A stretch of DNA of 64,000 bases from the NCBI GenBank assembly GCA_030248135.1, contig JASANC010005536.1, positions 1 through 64,000 of the forward strand, in the 5' to 3' direction. The translations under genes and the position numbers were made by a program. The notes under the pieces are model-generated. The model searched no databases and had not been told where the DNA came from. It saw only the letters and a list, made by a program, of their open reading frames with translations. This DNA comes from Theristus sp. LFF4_11. Lineage: Eukaryota; Nematoda; Chromadorea; Monhysterida; Xyalidae. Shown here in pieces: positions 1-11,500 of the stretch (positions within the stretch are counted from its first letter, which is position 1; every line of letters starts with the position of its first letter).

Positions 1-501
1 AGAACAAACTGAATCAGATCCACTACTTTTTTGATTAAATTTAGCAAATTTTAGTTGTGCCCTGAAATTCTGGCTTGTACGACAGAGATTTTAAAAAGCG
101 CCCGGCTCTAACGGTTTCAGAAAATTTCGCAATAACAGAAAGATAGCCCAGATTCTGGGCTTTACGATGATGCCAAAATCGTGCCCCGTAATTACTTTTT
201 GGCTATTTTAAAATAGTTTTCCTCCGGCCTGGTGGCCAAAAATGTCGAAAAAATGGCTTTTTTGCCATATTTTCCTAACTCTTGTCTGCCAGGGTCATCG
301 CATTCTGCTCTAAACTTGCTGACGTGACCTTCTGCTGTACTCTGAGCAAGTTTGATTTTCTAAATGACCCAATGGAAACTCCATCCAAGCAAAAATATTG
401 CTGTTTTTCAATCGATTTTGGCCGAAAATCACGTGATTACCGGCTGTTAAAACTGATACTGAAAACAGAAAAAAAAGGAGGGGGGGAGGAGGGGGGGGAG
501 A

Positions 502-503
<2 letters not shown>

Positions 504-544
<41 letters not shown>
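504..544 (+). repeat. Poly-G tract of about 41 bases
   Basis: An uninterrupted run of about 41 G follows a purine-rich lead (470-503). It could form G-quadruplexes, and its exact length is likely to be uncertain in any assembly. It lies where the opposite arm of the inverted repeat carries a G-rich MITE, so it may be a remnant or expansion of that MITE's G-rich end. Confidence 0.85.
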
Positions 545-545
<1 letters not shown>

Positions 546-1982
546 AGGTATGGAGATTGTTATGTTGGTAGAAAGCTAACTCTTGAGATACAATGTGGTA
601 CTCAGATTGTGACCAGTCATAAATTACTGAGTTTGTAAAAGCTTTTTTTGCTTCATCAAATGTGGCAAATATAGCCAAAAATAGTGTTTTTCGCATGCTT
701 TTATGTGTACTCATGTACAGGGTATTTCCTAGTGTGACGACAAATTGCGGAGCAACGGTGACAAAATCCAAGAACGTGTATTAGAGCAACTTTTGGCGCT
801 GAATCCGAAAAAAATGGGACCCTTGGTAAATTTTGCTACAGTAACCCAACATTCAGTTTTTTGGTCTTTTGGGTTGTTTCTGGTCCGTATGGTGTTATAC
901 TTGAAACAAATAAGACTAAATTTAGTATCAATCAATTCTCTTTAATCAGATAATCAGTTTTAGTTTAATACCGTAATTATATCGTAACTGCCGTAACCCG
1001 AAAAGCACGCTTTTTACCATTTTAACCATTTTTAAGCTTGAAAGTGGTATTTTTTATTCCTGTAGTGATCTTGAAAGAAAGTTCTAGTCAAATTCAGCAT
1101 CAATCGACTCCCCCTGATCAGCCAGAACAACTTTAATTCAGATACCGTAGTTATTATTTAATACCGTGTTTAAAATTGATAAAAACTACGGTACTGAATG
1201 AAAGTTGTTCAGCTGATCACGGGGAGTCGATTGATAGCAATGCGGCTAGATTCGTTCTAGTATAACACCGCATGGACTAAAAAAGCCAATTTCAGGCCTG
1301 AAAATGGTGAAATATGTAACATACCGTGCTTTAAGGGATTTAAACACGGTAGTCAAACCATAGTTACGGTATTTGAATGAGAGGTGTTCACCTGACCAAG
1401 TGTAACTGATTGTTACCAAATTTGATTCGAATGATACCAGTTCAAGAAAACTAAAACACTACAGGCTTGCCACTTTCAAGCCTAAAAATGGTTAAACATG
1501 GTAAAAATCGTGATCTACGGGTTACGGTAGTTACGATATGGTTACGGTATTTAAATTTTTAAATCTATTATTCGCCTAATCAAGGGAGAATTGATTGATA
1601 CTAAATTTGACCTGATCAGTTTTAGTATAACACCACACAGACCAGAAACAACCCAAAAGGCAAAAAAACTAAACATCGTGAATATAGCAAAATTTCAACA
1701 CCGTACCCATTTTTTTGGATTCAGCACAAAAAGTTGCTTTCATAGCCGTGCTTGGATTTTTGTCAACGTTGCTTCGCAATTTGTCGTTATACCAGGAAAT
1801 ACCCTGTACACGGACGGACACATCAAAATATTCGAAAAACACTATTTTTTGCTATATTTGTCACATTTGGTGAAGCAAATAAAGCCTTTACAAACTCAGC
1901 AATCTATGACTGGTCACTACCTGAGTACCGCATTGTAGCCAAAAAGGTAGTTTAACTTTCTACCAACATAAGAATCTACATA

Positions 1983-2431
1983 CCGTATTACCTCTAATAA
2001 ACCCCCATGGGGGTTTATTTCTTCAGCGACTTCTGGGGGTGGGGGTTTATTTTTGGGGGGGGGGTTTTATTTTTTGGGTGGGGTTTATTTGGAAGCCATT
2101 TTTAGGGTGGGGCAAAATGGCAAAAAATACCTTCCATGGCAGAGAAGGAAGTAGCAAAAACTTCTACTCTACATAGAAATTTCCTTTTGCAACAGCCTTT
2201 TGTAATGAAATTACCATTAACTCATCCATTTGGGGCCTTTGTTAGCACAATTTCATCATTTTCACTGCAACCAGCCACTGAATTCGCTGGGCATGGTGTT
2301 TCAAAGTTGGGTTTCCATAATCCCCCATGGGGGATTATTTTTTGGGGGGGATTATTTGGAAACTTGTCGAGGGGGTGGGGTTTATTTTGGGGGGGGTTTA
2401 ATTTTGGGGGGGGTTAATAGAGGTAATACGG
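1983..2431 (+). mobile_element. TA-flanked MITE, copy 1 (TIR CCGTATTACCTCTA)
   Basis: The element starts CCGTATTACCTCTAATAAACC and ends in the complement of that word (about 20 bp), with TA directly outside each end. This fits a Tc1/mariner-type target duplication. The interior holds G-rich palindromes around CCCCCATGGGGG and no transposase. A second copy lies at 46063-46509 in an MTSS1 intron, and the two interiors are almost identical, so mobility was recent. Confidence 0.75.
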
Positions 2432-2899
2432 TAGTTCTCAGTATCAGTGGTAACAACCGGTAGTCACGTGATTTTCGGCTAAAATCGGTCGAAAAACAGC
2501 CATATTTTTGCTTGGATGGAGTTTCCATTGGATCATTTGGAAAATCAAACTTACTCAGAGTACAGCAGAAGGTCACGTCAGCAAGTTTAGAGCAGAATGC
2601 GATGACCCTGGCAGACAAGAGTTAGGAAAATATGGCAAAAAAGCCGTTTTTTCGACATTTTTGGCCACCAGGCCGGCGGAAAACTATTTTAAAATAGCCA
2701 AAAAGTAATAACGGGGCACGATTTTGGCATCACCGTAAAGCCCAGAATCTGGGCTATCTTTCTGTTATTGCGAAATTTTTTGAAACCGTTAGAGCCGGGC
2801 GCTTTTTTTAAATCTCTGTCGTACACGCCAGAATTTCAGGACACAACTAAAAATTTGCTAAATTTAATCAAAAAGTAGTGGATCTGATTCAGTTTGTTC

Positions 2900-3170
2900 T
2901 CCTCTTACACGTGGTTACCTCGGATTTGCGTAAAATTGCTTTAAAAGCCCAAAAAAATGCAATTCGACGATCGGTCGCCGGAGTCACCGGCGCCCGTCGG
3001 CCAACACATAAAATGGCCATAACTCGGGTTACGGTAGGTGTTTGGCCGAAAAATTTTGTGCGCTTACTCAGGACACTTAGTAGGATCGTTTTAGCCCAAA
3101 ATGTCAAAATTCCATTTTTTGGCCATCGAGCGCTAGTCATACCGCTCTTATGTGCAAGACGTTTTAAATT
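2900..3170. other. Spacer without a recognisable gene
   Basis: Unique-looking sequence between the giant inverted repeat and the next palindrome. A 98-codon open frame crosses it on the plus strand, but a mirror frame is open on the minus strand and neither resembles a family I know. I see no gene here. Confidence 0.4.
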
Positions 3171-3625
3171 TTAGTGTATTTTTAGCATTATTTTGCTGTT
3201 TTTATAGCTTTTTAGCGTTTTAGCTATCTATCTATCAAATTTCAAAATTTTGACCGGCCCCCCCCCAAAGTCACATGGCCCCCCGCGCCCCCCCCCCCCC
3301 CAAAATTTTCCAGCTATCTATCTATCTAGAAAATTTGCTCCAGCTATCTATATCGGCCCCCCCAACCCGTCGGCTCTGGAACAACCATGGGACATTGTTG
3401 CATAGTTGTTCCTGCGCCGAGGGGTTGGGGGGGGGGCCGATATAGTTAGCTGGAGCAAATTTTCCAGATAGATAGATAGCTGAAAAATTTTGGGGGGGGG
3501 GCCGCGGGGGGGCCATGTGACTTTGGGGGGGGGCCGGTCAAAATTTTGAAATTTGATAGATAGATAGCTAAAACGCTAAAAAGCGATAAAAACAGCAAAA
3601 TAATGCTAAAAATACACTAAAAATT
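3170..3625. repeat. Palindrome with GATA microsatellite and G/C runs
   Basis: Left arm 3170-3385 and right arm 3405-3625 are reverse complements: a T-rich stretch, an AGCTATCTATCTATC microsatellite, poly-C or poly-G, then the word TTGTTCC near the centre. A shorter, diverged relative of the right arm is at 28757-28893, and the motif CATAGTTGTTC recurs at 31459 and 61265. The inner boundary (CATAGTTGTTC at 3401) and the outer CTAGAACAACTATG at about 3871-3885 could be the ends of one element. Confidence 0.7.
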
Positions 3626-3829
3626 AAGTATAAACGCGTATTTTACCTAAAATTAGCAAAATTTTCAAGAATTACAAGCAAAAATGGTCAATTTTGGGCA
3701 AAAATTGACTCATTTTATGTCTTCGAAGATAAAAATTTTCAGATAGATAGCTGGCTGAGAAATTTTTTTAGATAGATAATAGCTGAGCCGAAATAACCTG
3801 TCTGATAGAGATAGATTCGAAAATTTTTT

Positions 3830-5815
3830 TGGGGGGCCGGCCCCCCCCCCCCAGGCCCCCCCCTAGAACAACTATGAACCTATGGTAACGTGGGACCCCC
3901 CGGTGCATTTTTTCAAAATTTTCTGTAGGGGGGGGGGTCCCCCCCCACCCCCCATGATAATTTTTCGCTCAAATTTTGAAGGAAAAACGCTAAATTTTGC
4001 TGCAAAATCGTTGAAATTACAATGAAGATGGTCAAGTTATCATATATTCAGCTTATATTATGGATTTTATAGACAAAAAATCATGATTTTCGAAAAAAAT
4101 TTTAGGGTGTACGGAAAATTTTGGATTTGTATACATACTTAAAAGTGATTTTTTTGATTTCTGATCAGAGGTTGCTTGCAATGAGTCGTTGTAGGTTCCT
4201 AATCCTAAACCTAATCCTAATCCTAAGCCAAGCCTTTTTTGATAAGGTGAAAATGATCAATTTAGTTTTTGCATTTTTTTCTTTCCTGTGTTAAAGGGCA
4301 GGGGCCACCGCCACTGCACATGCACCTGTTTTAATAATGATGCATTACGGTCAGTACCGAAGACGAGGGGGGTGGGGGGGTACACCCCCCCCCCCCCAGA
4401 GCACCCGAGCCCGCCGCGGGGGGGGGGCGCCGGGGGGCCACGCCCCCCCCACCCCCCAAAACCCGCCACTCGACCACCCACACCCCCCCCTCGAAAGTTG
4501 CTAGACACCCCCCCCCCACCTAGATGGACCTAAGTAACAGTGACACCCCCCAAAAATTTTCTCGGACCACCCAAAAATCATGAATTTTTGCTCAAAAATC
4601 ATGATTTTTTGTCTTTAAAGTCCATAATATAAGCTAAATATATGATAACTTGACATTCTTCATTGTAATTTCAAAGATTTTGCAGCAAAATTTAGCGTTT
4701 TTCCTTCAAAATTTAAGCGAAAAAATCTCATGGGTGGGGTGGGGGGTGTGCACCCCCCCCAGAAAATTTTCTACAATAGTGCACCCCCCCCATGGCCCAC
4801 GCCTGGGGGGGGGGTGTCACTGTACCATGACTGACACCCCCCACTGAAAAATTTTCGGCACCCCCCCCCCACGTGACGACACCCCCCCTCGAAAATTTGC
4901 TTTCGCCTTCGGTACTGATTACGGTCTCCGCCAGACAAAATTTCATGGGGGTGTGGGGAGGTGTCGGCCAAATTTTCGAGGGGGGGTCCGATGGGGGGGG
5001 GTGCCCGGTTTTAGGGGGGTGGCACGGTGCCCCCCCCCCCACCGGACGGTCTCTGGTGCTCTGGGGGGGTGTACTGTGTCCCCCCCCCACCCCCCCCCTC
5101 GCCCACGGTACTGCTCTAGTCCCACGTTACCACAGGTTGGACCCCCCCTCACTTTTTGGTCGGCACCCCCCCCCCCCCCCCCCCCACGGCACCATACCCA
5201 GTACCGTGGGGATTTGTATACATTCTTAAAAGTGATTTTTTTGATTTTTAATCTGAGGTTGCTTGTAATGAGTCGTTGTTTTGTAGGTTCCTAATCCTAA
5301 ACCTAATCCTAATCCTAAGCCAAGCCTTTTTGATAAGATGAAAATGATCAATTTGGTTTTTTCATTTTTTTCTTTCCTGTGTTATGGAGGAGGAGCACCG
5401 GAACTGCAGATGCAGCTGTTTTAATAATGATGCATTACGTACCGTGGGCGAGGGGGGGGGGGGGGGGGGGGGGGTACACCCCCCCCCAGAGCACCAGAGA
5501 CCGTCGGGTGGCGTAATGCATCATTATTAAAACAGCTGCATCTGCAGTTCCGGTGCTCCTCCTCCATAACACAGGAAAGAAAAAAAATGCAAAAACTAAA
5601 TTGATCATTTTCACCTTATCAAAAAGGCTTGGCTTAGGATTAGGATTAGGTTTAGGGTTAGGGAACCTACAACGACTCATTACAAGCAACCTCAGATCAA
5701 AAATCAAAAAAAAAATCACTTTTAAGTATGTATACAAATCGACTGTCGGGTGGGGGGGGGGGGGGGGGGGGCACCGTGCCACCCCCCCCTAAAACCGGGC
5801 ACCCCCCCCCCATCG
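3830..5815. repeat. G/C-homopolymer mosaic repeat
   Basis: Runs of 7-23 G or C alternate with short recurring words such as CAGTACCGTGGGC, GGGGTGTCACTG, GCACCAGAGACCGTC and ACCAAAGGTTGGACC, in both orientations. Long open frames here are low-complexity Gly/Pro translations present in several frames at once, so none is called as a gene. The stretch 5215-5745 is a hairpin with a 23-base G run (5452-5474) near its centre. A CCTAAT telomere-like module occurs at 4196-4263 and 5285-5352 and inverted at 5600-5665. Relatives lie at 6590-7745, 32035-32390, 34242-34330 and 35360-35395. Confidence 0.75.
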
Positions 5816-5818
5816 GAC

Positions 5819-6580
5819 TAGAGATGTCAAGAAAAAAAAATTTTCTATTTTTTTTCTTTTTAAAAAAAAAAATTTTTTAATTTTTTTTAAAAATGAAAGT
5901 TGTTCAGAATTTTTCAGGGAGTCCGAATATCACCATCTGAGGAGCCACCGACTTACCATATGACCCCCACTCATATGGGAGGAGGGTGAAAATTTCAGAC
6001 TTGGTTTCGGCGACCCCATTTTCCCACCGACGACATCACGTCTCGTGTTTTGCCTCTCAATTCACCTCAAATAACATGGAAACAAGTTCCACAACAAACC
6101 GGTGTGATCATGCTGACGACACGAGGCGAAACAGCAACGAGCAACCAACGAAGTTACGCTTGCAGTGGCAGACAGTGCAATTTCCACCTTTCGAGATCCT
6201 GAAAAACGATGCGTAAATGTGAGTTCTCTGCTTCTATCTCACCTTAGCGACATCGGAATTTGTTGAACTAGCCTTTGCGACGCTCAAGTACTTCAATGCG
6301 CGAGTCGATCATCACTCACCAAGGCTGAAAACAGTCGATAAATCAATCCAGAATACCACCTGCAGCGTTGAAGACTAAGTGACAAGGTAAAGTCAAAGAA
6401 AATTTTTGTTGAACTTTCGAAAAATTATGCCAAAAACGGCATTTTCAGGGCACATTAAAGAAAAAATTTCAAAAATTTTTAATAAAAAAAAATAAAAAAA
6501 AAATGCTCATTTTTTTTTTACTTTTTTTTTTAAAAAAAAAATTAAAAAAAAAAATTTTTTTTTTGACTCTTACATCTCTA
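5819..6580 (-). mobile_element. hAT-type MITE, copy 1
   Basis: The ends are TAGAGATGTCAAG and the complement of TAGAGATGTAAGAG, flanked by the perfect 8-bp duplication CATCGGAC (5811-5818 and 6581-6588). An 8-bp duplication and a TAGAGATGT terminus are typical of hAT transposons. The element is 762 bp and lacks a transposase. Both ends carry A/T homopolymers. A 76-codon open frame (5986-6216) differs at only two residues from that in the copy at 16832-17580. The subterminal block at about 6400-6470 is shared with other MITE families in this window. Confidence 0.88.
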
Positions 6581-6589
6581 CATCGGACC

Positions 6590-7745
6590 CCCCCTCGAAA
6601 AATTGGCCGACCCCCCCCCCCACACCCCCTTGAAATTTTGTCAGGCGGAGAACCCCCCCCAAAAAAAATTTTCCGTACACCCTAAAATTTTTTTCGAAAA
6701 TCATGATTTTTTGTCTATAAAGTCCATAATATAAGCTGAATATATGATAACTTGACCATCTTCATTGTAATTTCAACGATTTTGCAGCAAAATTTAGCGT
6801 TTTACCTTCAAAATTTAAGCGAAAAATTATCATGGGTGGGGTGGGGGGTGTGCACCCCCCCAGAAAATTTTGAAAAAATGCACCCCCCATGGGACCCCCA
6901 TGGGGGGGGGGGGCCCACGTTACCATAGGTTGGACCCCCCCACAGGTTTTGGTCGGCACCCCCCCCCCCCACGGCACCATACCCCCCCCCCTTCGAAAAT
7001 TGTTTTGGGCCCACGGTACTGACCATACCCGCCCTTCGAAAATTGTTTTGGGCCCACGGTACTGCTCCCGTATGGCGGAACTTTGCAGATTTTGTTTTGG
7101 TGACCTCAATTACCCCTTTTCCAAACCGTTACCATGCCTCTTCTTGTGTTTTCACCTCCAAAACAGTACCGTGGGCGGGGGGGGGGGGGGGGGGAGGACC
7201 CCCCCCCCCCAGAGCACCAGAGACCGTCAGGTGGGGGGGGGGGGGGGCACCGTGCCACCCCCCCCCCCCACTAAAACCGGGCACCCCCCCCCCCATCGGG
7301 CCCCCCCTCGCAAATTTGGCCGCCACCCCCCCCACACCCCCCAGAAATTTTGTCGGGGGGAGACCCCCCCCCCAAAATTTTCTGCACACCCTAAATTTTT
7401 TTTCGAAAATCATGATTTTTTGTCTATAAAGTCCATAATATAAGCTGAATATATGATAACTTGACCATCTTCATTGTAATTTCAAAGATTTTGCAGCTAA
7501 ATTTAGCGTTTTTCCTTTAAAATTTAAGCGAAAAAATTTCATGGGGGGGGTGGGGGGTGGACCCCCCCCCACAGAAAATTTTGAAAAAATGCACCCCCCC
7601 CCATGGGGCCCCCCGGGGGGGTCCCACGGTACCAAAGGTTGGACCCCCCCCCCTCACTTTTTGGTCGGCACCCCCCCCCCCCCCCCCCCCCCCACCCAAC
7701 CCCCCCCCCTTCGAAAATTTGTTTGGGCCCACGGTACTGCTCCAA
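6590..7745. repeat. G/C-homopolymer mosaic, second block
   Basis: This is the same word set as 3830-5815, with C runs of more than 20 bases near 7679-7693. It contains two diverged copies of a module of about 250 bp (6660-6900 and 7370-7620) with the motifs ATCATGATTTTTTGTCTATAAAG and TTTGCAGC(A/T)AAATTTAGCG. It interrupts a MITE of the TAGGGTTGTT family, whose left part is at 7068-7165 and whose right part is at 7742-8125. No gene is seen. Confidence 0.7.
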
Positions 7746-8125
7746 AACGTCACTAATTGTCCCCTGTCCCCAGCTGAGCTAATGGTAAAGTGAAGACAAA
7801 CATACCGCCTTGAAATTCGATCAATTCTTCTGATGATGTCGTGACGACACACGACACGAAGCAGCAACCAGACAACGTAGCGCTTGCAAACGGAGCAGCG
7901 AGACCATTCGGACGCTCTGCGTTGCGAGGCGAATCGTCACCTTATCTGCATCGGAAATGGTAGGCCAAGCTTTGGGACGCTCAAAAACTTCATTGCAGAT
8001 ATTGTCGAAGCCTAAAATCAGTCGGTAAAACGGTCCAAAATCGACTGCTGACGGTTTTACGAGGTAATATCAAAGAAAATTTTTGTTGAACTTTCGAAAA
8101 ATTTGATTTTTGTTTAACAACCCTA
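7742..8125 (+). mobile_element. MITE with TAGGGTTGTT ends, right part
   Basis: It ends TTGTTTAACAACCCTA, the terminus of the family also seen at 28894-29657 and 32391-33118. The interior from CACTAATTGTCCCC onward matches those copies. The left portion (7068-7165, around CCCGTATGGCGGAAC) is separated from it by about 580 bp of G/C mosaic, so this copy was interrupted or rearranged. It has no coding capacity. Confidence 0.7.
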
Positions 8126-8587
8126 GGACCTAGGTGCTGCACCCCCCGCCCACGGTACTGACCAAACTCAAAAATCTGCACGCTCATTATGTTGTCGTCG
8201 CCCAAGCTGACAAAGCGAGCAACAACTTCGTTATTATTTGAAAAAAGTTTTACCTTCAAGTTATGTGTCATGAAATGTAGTAGTGATTATGGCACGTGTG
8301 ATATTTTGATTTTCTGGGATCTGCGGTCTTTTGGTCGCTGAAAATGTCAAAATGTGCGGTGTTTTGGCATGTGCGGTCTTTTCTCCGCAGGCCCTCCCAG
8401 ATTTTGCCTTCCCAGACCGCCTCTCCATTTTCGAGCACTTGGTCGCAAAAATTTTCTCTTTTTTTAACCAATTTTTTTCCTTCCCGCTGAAAATGGCCAT
8501 GATGATAGATTTGGATTGATTCAGAGGTGATTATGATGTGGCAACACTGTGAACGAAGTGCCACAGTGAAAACGCAATTGGCATCCA
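8126..8587. other. Spacer with a short GCGGTCTTTT repeat
   Basis: This is the region just upstream of the poly(A) polymerase gene. It contains variable copies of the word GCGGTCTTTTGG / GTGCGGTNTTTTGGC (8319-8395) that also occur, inverted, at 30573-30690. Promoter or 5' UTR of the next gene must lie here, but I see no clear TATA box. Confidence 0.4.
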
Positions 8588-11500
8588 TGGGCAGGTCTTC
8601 ATCTGCATCTTCAAGTTTCTTCAACAGCAAACAGCTTGGCTACAATGGCACGTATTCTGTTCATTCTCCGTTCAATGACCCAAGTCGAAACAAAACTGAA
8701 TATAATGCGACCACACGTAAGCAACAGTATGCCGACACACAGCCAACCTCATGCAGCAATCGCTCTGAATTCCGGCTTGTGGGTTATTTTATTTTCCAAT
8801 GGGTCCAAATGTGTAAAAGCAGCGACGTGATAATTATTATTATTTTCTGTTTCAGTTAGACAACGATATCTATGCTCACTTCGGTAAAAATCGTCAACCG
8901 GAAGAATTGTTGGTGCGCAAAAAACGTCTTCTCTGGCGGCTGTATTCGCTGATACATCCAATTTATCCATGTAGCGTTTGCATTTAATGTCTTCGGACAT
9001 CGTATCAATTCTACAGCAGTTCACATACGGTTTCATGTTTTGTTGCATATTGCAGTGTGTGGTTTGTACGAAATTGGCTCATCAATCAATGGCTTCGGCA
9101 CCAATTGTAACGATCTCGATCTTTGCATGATGCTCACAAAACGTGATGTTAGTGCACGCAGCTCAGTGTTGAAATGCTTCAGTTTTGCATTGCGTGTGCT
9201 CAGCTGTTTTCAACCCGGTTCGCAGGTTGACCAGCGCACGGCAGCCATCAGCGTTCTGTCGCGTGTGTCGCGTGTGCTCGATCACTGTGGTCTGCAATAT
9301 TTTCATTTTCACGTTGACTGCTTGCACATTTCGATTTGAGCACAGAAATGCGCTTGCAGAAATGGTGCGTTCGCAGCAACTGATCGACGCAAAGGTGCCA
9401 ATCCTGCGCATGCAGTTTGGGCGTCCATTCGAAGACATACAGGTCGACTTGAACGTCAACAACGCCGTCGCCATCATGAACACACACCTGCTCTATCACT
9501 ATGGACGTTGTCAGTGGCGTTTGCTTGTTGATTGTTTCAAAATTTGCCTGAGCTTGCGTTGTGAAATTGCTGGGCGTTGTGTTCAGGGGATGCGCGGGTG
9601 CCGCCGTTGGTTTGCGTCGTCAAAGAGTGGGCACGCCGGCAAGGCATCAACGACGCCTCGCGCGGCACACTCTCCTCGTACTCGCTCGAACTCATGGTCA
9701 TACACTATCTGCAAGGTCTACCTTCAAATCGCATAATCTTTCTACATACGCTCACCACAAATACCTGCTCAGCATTCGCAGCTCTTTTTCTCTTTTGTTT
9801 CAGTGGGAGCAAAGCCAGCAGTATTGCCGAGTTTGCAGCGACTGTTTCCGGACAAGTTCAACCATCGCAACGACATTCGTCAGCTGAGACTCGCTGAGAA
9901 ACTCGACCGATCGGTCTGGGTCGGCTGCAACGACGACACGGCCGCACAGCTGCTCATTGGATTCCTGCATTATTTCGCATACGTCTTTGAGTTGGTGGTG
10001 TTGATTCGTGTCTGCGTGTGGTGAGGTGGAAAAAACAGGAAAACAGAGTTTTCCGTGAAAAACGCTTCTACTGATGTATTTTTGACGGCAGCTCCAATCA
10101 TGTGCGTTGCCGAGTGCACGTGAAGCAAGATTGCTCATTGCAGCTACGAGGGCAGTGCAATCTCAGTGCGTCGTGGCGGCTGTCTCTCGCGCACAGCAGC
10201 CATGGCTGGCTCCTCTCCTTACAATCACGCCTCCCAATGGCGTTGTGTCTGCATTGAAGGTCAGCTAGTAACCAGTTGAAATGAAGTTGCTTCGGCACTT
10301 CTCAATCTCTCCTTTGGGCGCATTTATCATCACGGCATTTAGCACAACTGTTATGTGACAGACACTGCCCGATTTCTAAATCCCGTGCGCGCAAGCTTAT
10401 CCGTACGCACGTGCGGACACACGAGAAGACTTTTTGCCCACGCGACTTAGTTCTCCGTATGTACGCACGACACTTCAGTCGTTCTACAGGGTGGGCCAAA
10501 AAAAAAGGTTCCATTTTCAAACTGCTGTCACTGGCTGGTATTTCAATATTATGAGCTGAAATTTTCAGCATTGATAAAACATGTGATGCCATTTTTCTGA
10601 CAAAATTTTTATTCAGTTTGGTCAAGTAGATTCAGTTTTACAGCACAATGTTTAAAAATTCCCAAAATTTCAAAAAACGGATTTTTAACCAAGAATTTAA
10701 CAACGAATCATTGCTCATAGACATCCCAATCATTATCAAGGTTTGTCGTCCGGCAGCGGCTGGATGGAATTTTACGCGAAACTGGCGAGTCACTGCAGAA
10801 AATCTTTCAGATTGCTCCCACCAGATAGCACACCAGACCCGTTGTTCTGCTGTCCACTTAACCATGACGAAACTGCAGAAAACTGAAACTGAAACACTGT
10901 TTTTATTCAAACCGCACAAAAACTTTTCAAAAGAAACAAATTAACAGACAGAGCAACACAGAAAACAAAAAATCAGCTGAACAATTCTTTTTGTCGCAGT
11001 CGCAAGGCTGCTGACTCGAGTCCGTTGTGAAACATCAGAATTTCGCTCGAGGTGCTCAAATGCAATTCAAGTGTGAGACCTTTCCACTCTGAGCGCATGA
11101 TTTGAACTATCACGGGTATCCAAAAAGACCAATTTGTCATCTTCGCAACAGTTTCAAAATTGAATCACGCATCTTGATACTAATTTTTTCTTGCACTCAT
11201 TTCAGTCAATTTGTTGATTTTTCGAGCTTTTTAGAAAATCTGCCACAGTGAGCGCTAGGAATTATATATCGAAAAAAAAATTTTGTCAGTAAAATGGCAA
11301 CGCATGTTTTATCAGTGCTGAAAATTTCAGCTCATAATATTAAAACACCAGCCAGTGACAGCAGTTTGAAAATGGAACCTTTTTTTGGCCCACCCTGTAA
11401 ATGCGGTTCTAAATGCGGTGCGCAGTTTTCAAGTTTGCCATGTATCGTAACGGACACGATCACATTTGCGCCCCGCATTTAAAACGACGTGCGTTCGGGA

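Larger units (their letters stand above)
1..2900. repeat. Giant inverted repeat (foldback), arms at least 1.1 kb
   Basis: Bases 1-480 reappear, reverse-complemented and nearly identical, at about 2440-2900, and 560-1165 reappears at about 1175-1975. The symmetry centre lies near 1165-1180. Base 1 pairs with about 2900, so the left arm may continue outside the window. The inner part (960-1560) is full of small palindromes built on TACGGTA and CCGTAA words. No transposase or other protein is recognisable; the longest open frames lie in the arms and mirror each other. The right arm carries a TA-flanked MITE at 1983-2431 where the left arm has a long poly-G tract. A foldback transposon or two head-to-head copies of one element are the likely readings; an assembly artefact cannot be excluded. 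Confidence 0.8.

Noticed and set aside
282..638. 118-codon plus frame and 153-codon minus frame through the poly-G tract
   Set aside because: Both translate homopolymer and inverted-repeat sequence, and the same region is open on both strands. There is no family match and no splice context.
4728..7443. Many Gly/Pro-rich open frames of 70-180 codons
   Set aside because: They are translations of G and C runs, open in several frames at once, and shift with homopolymer length.
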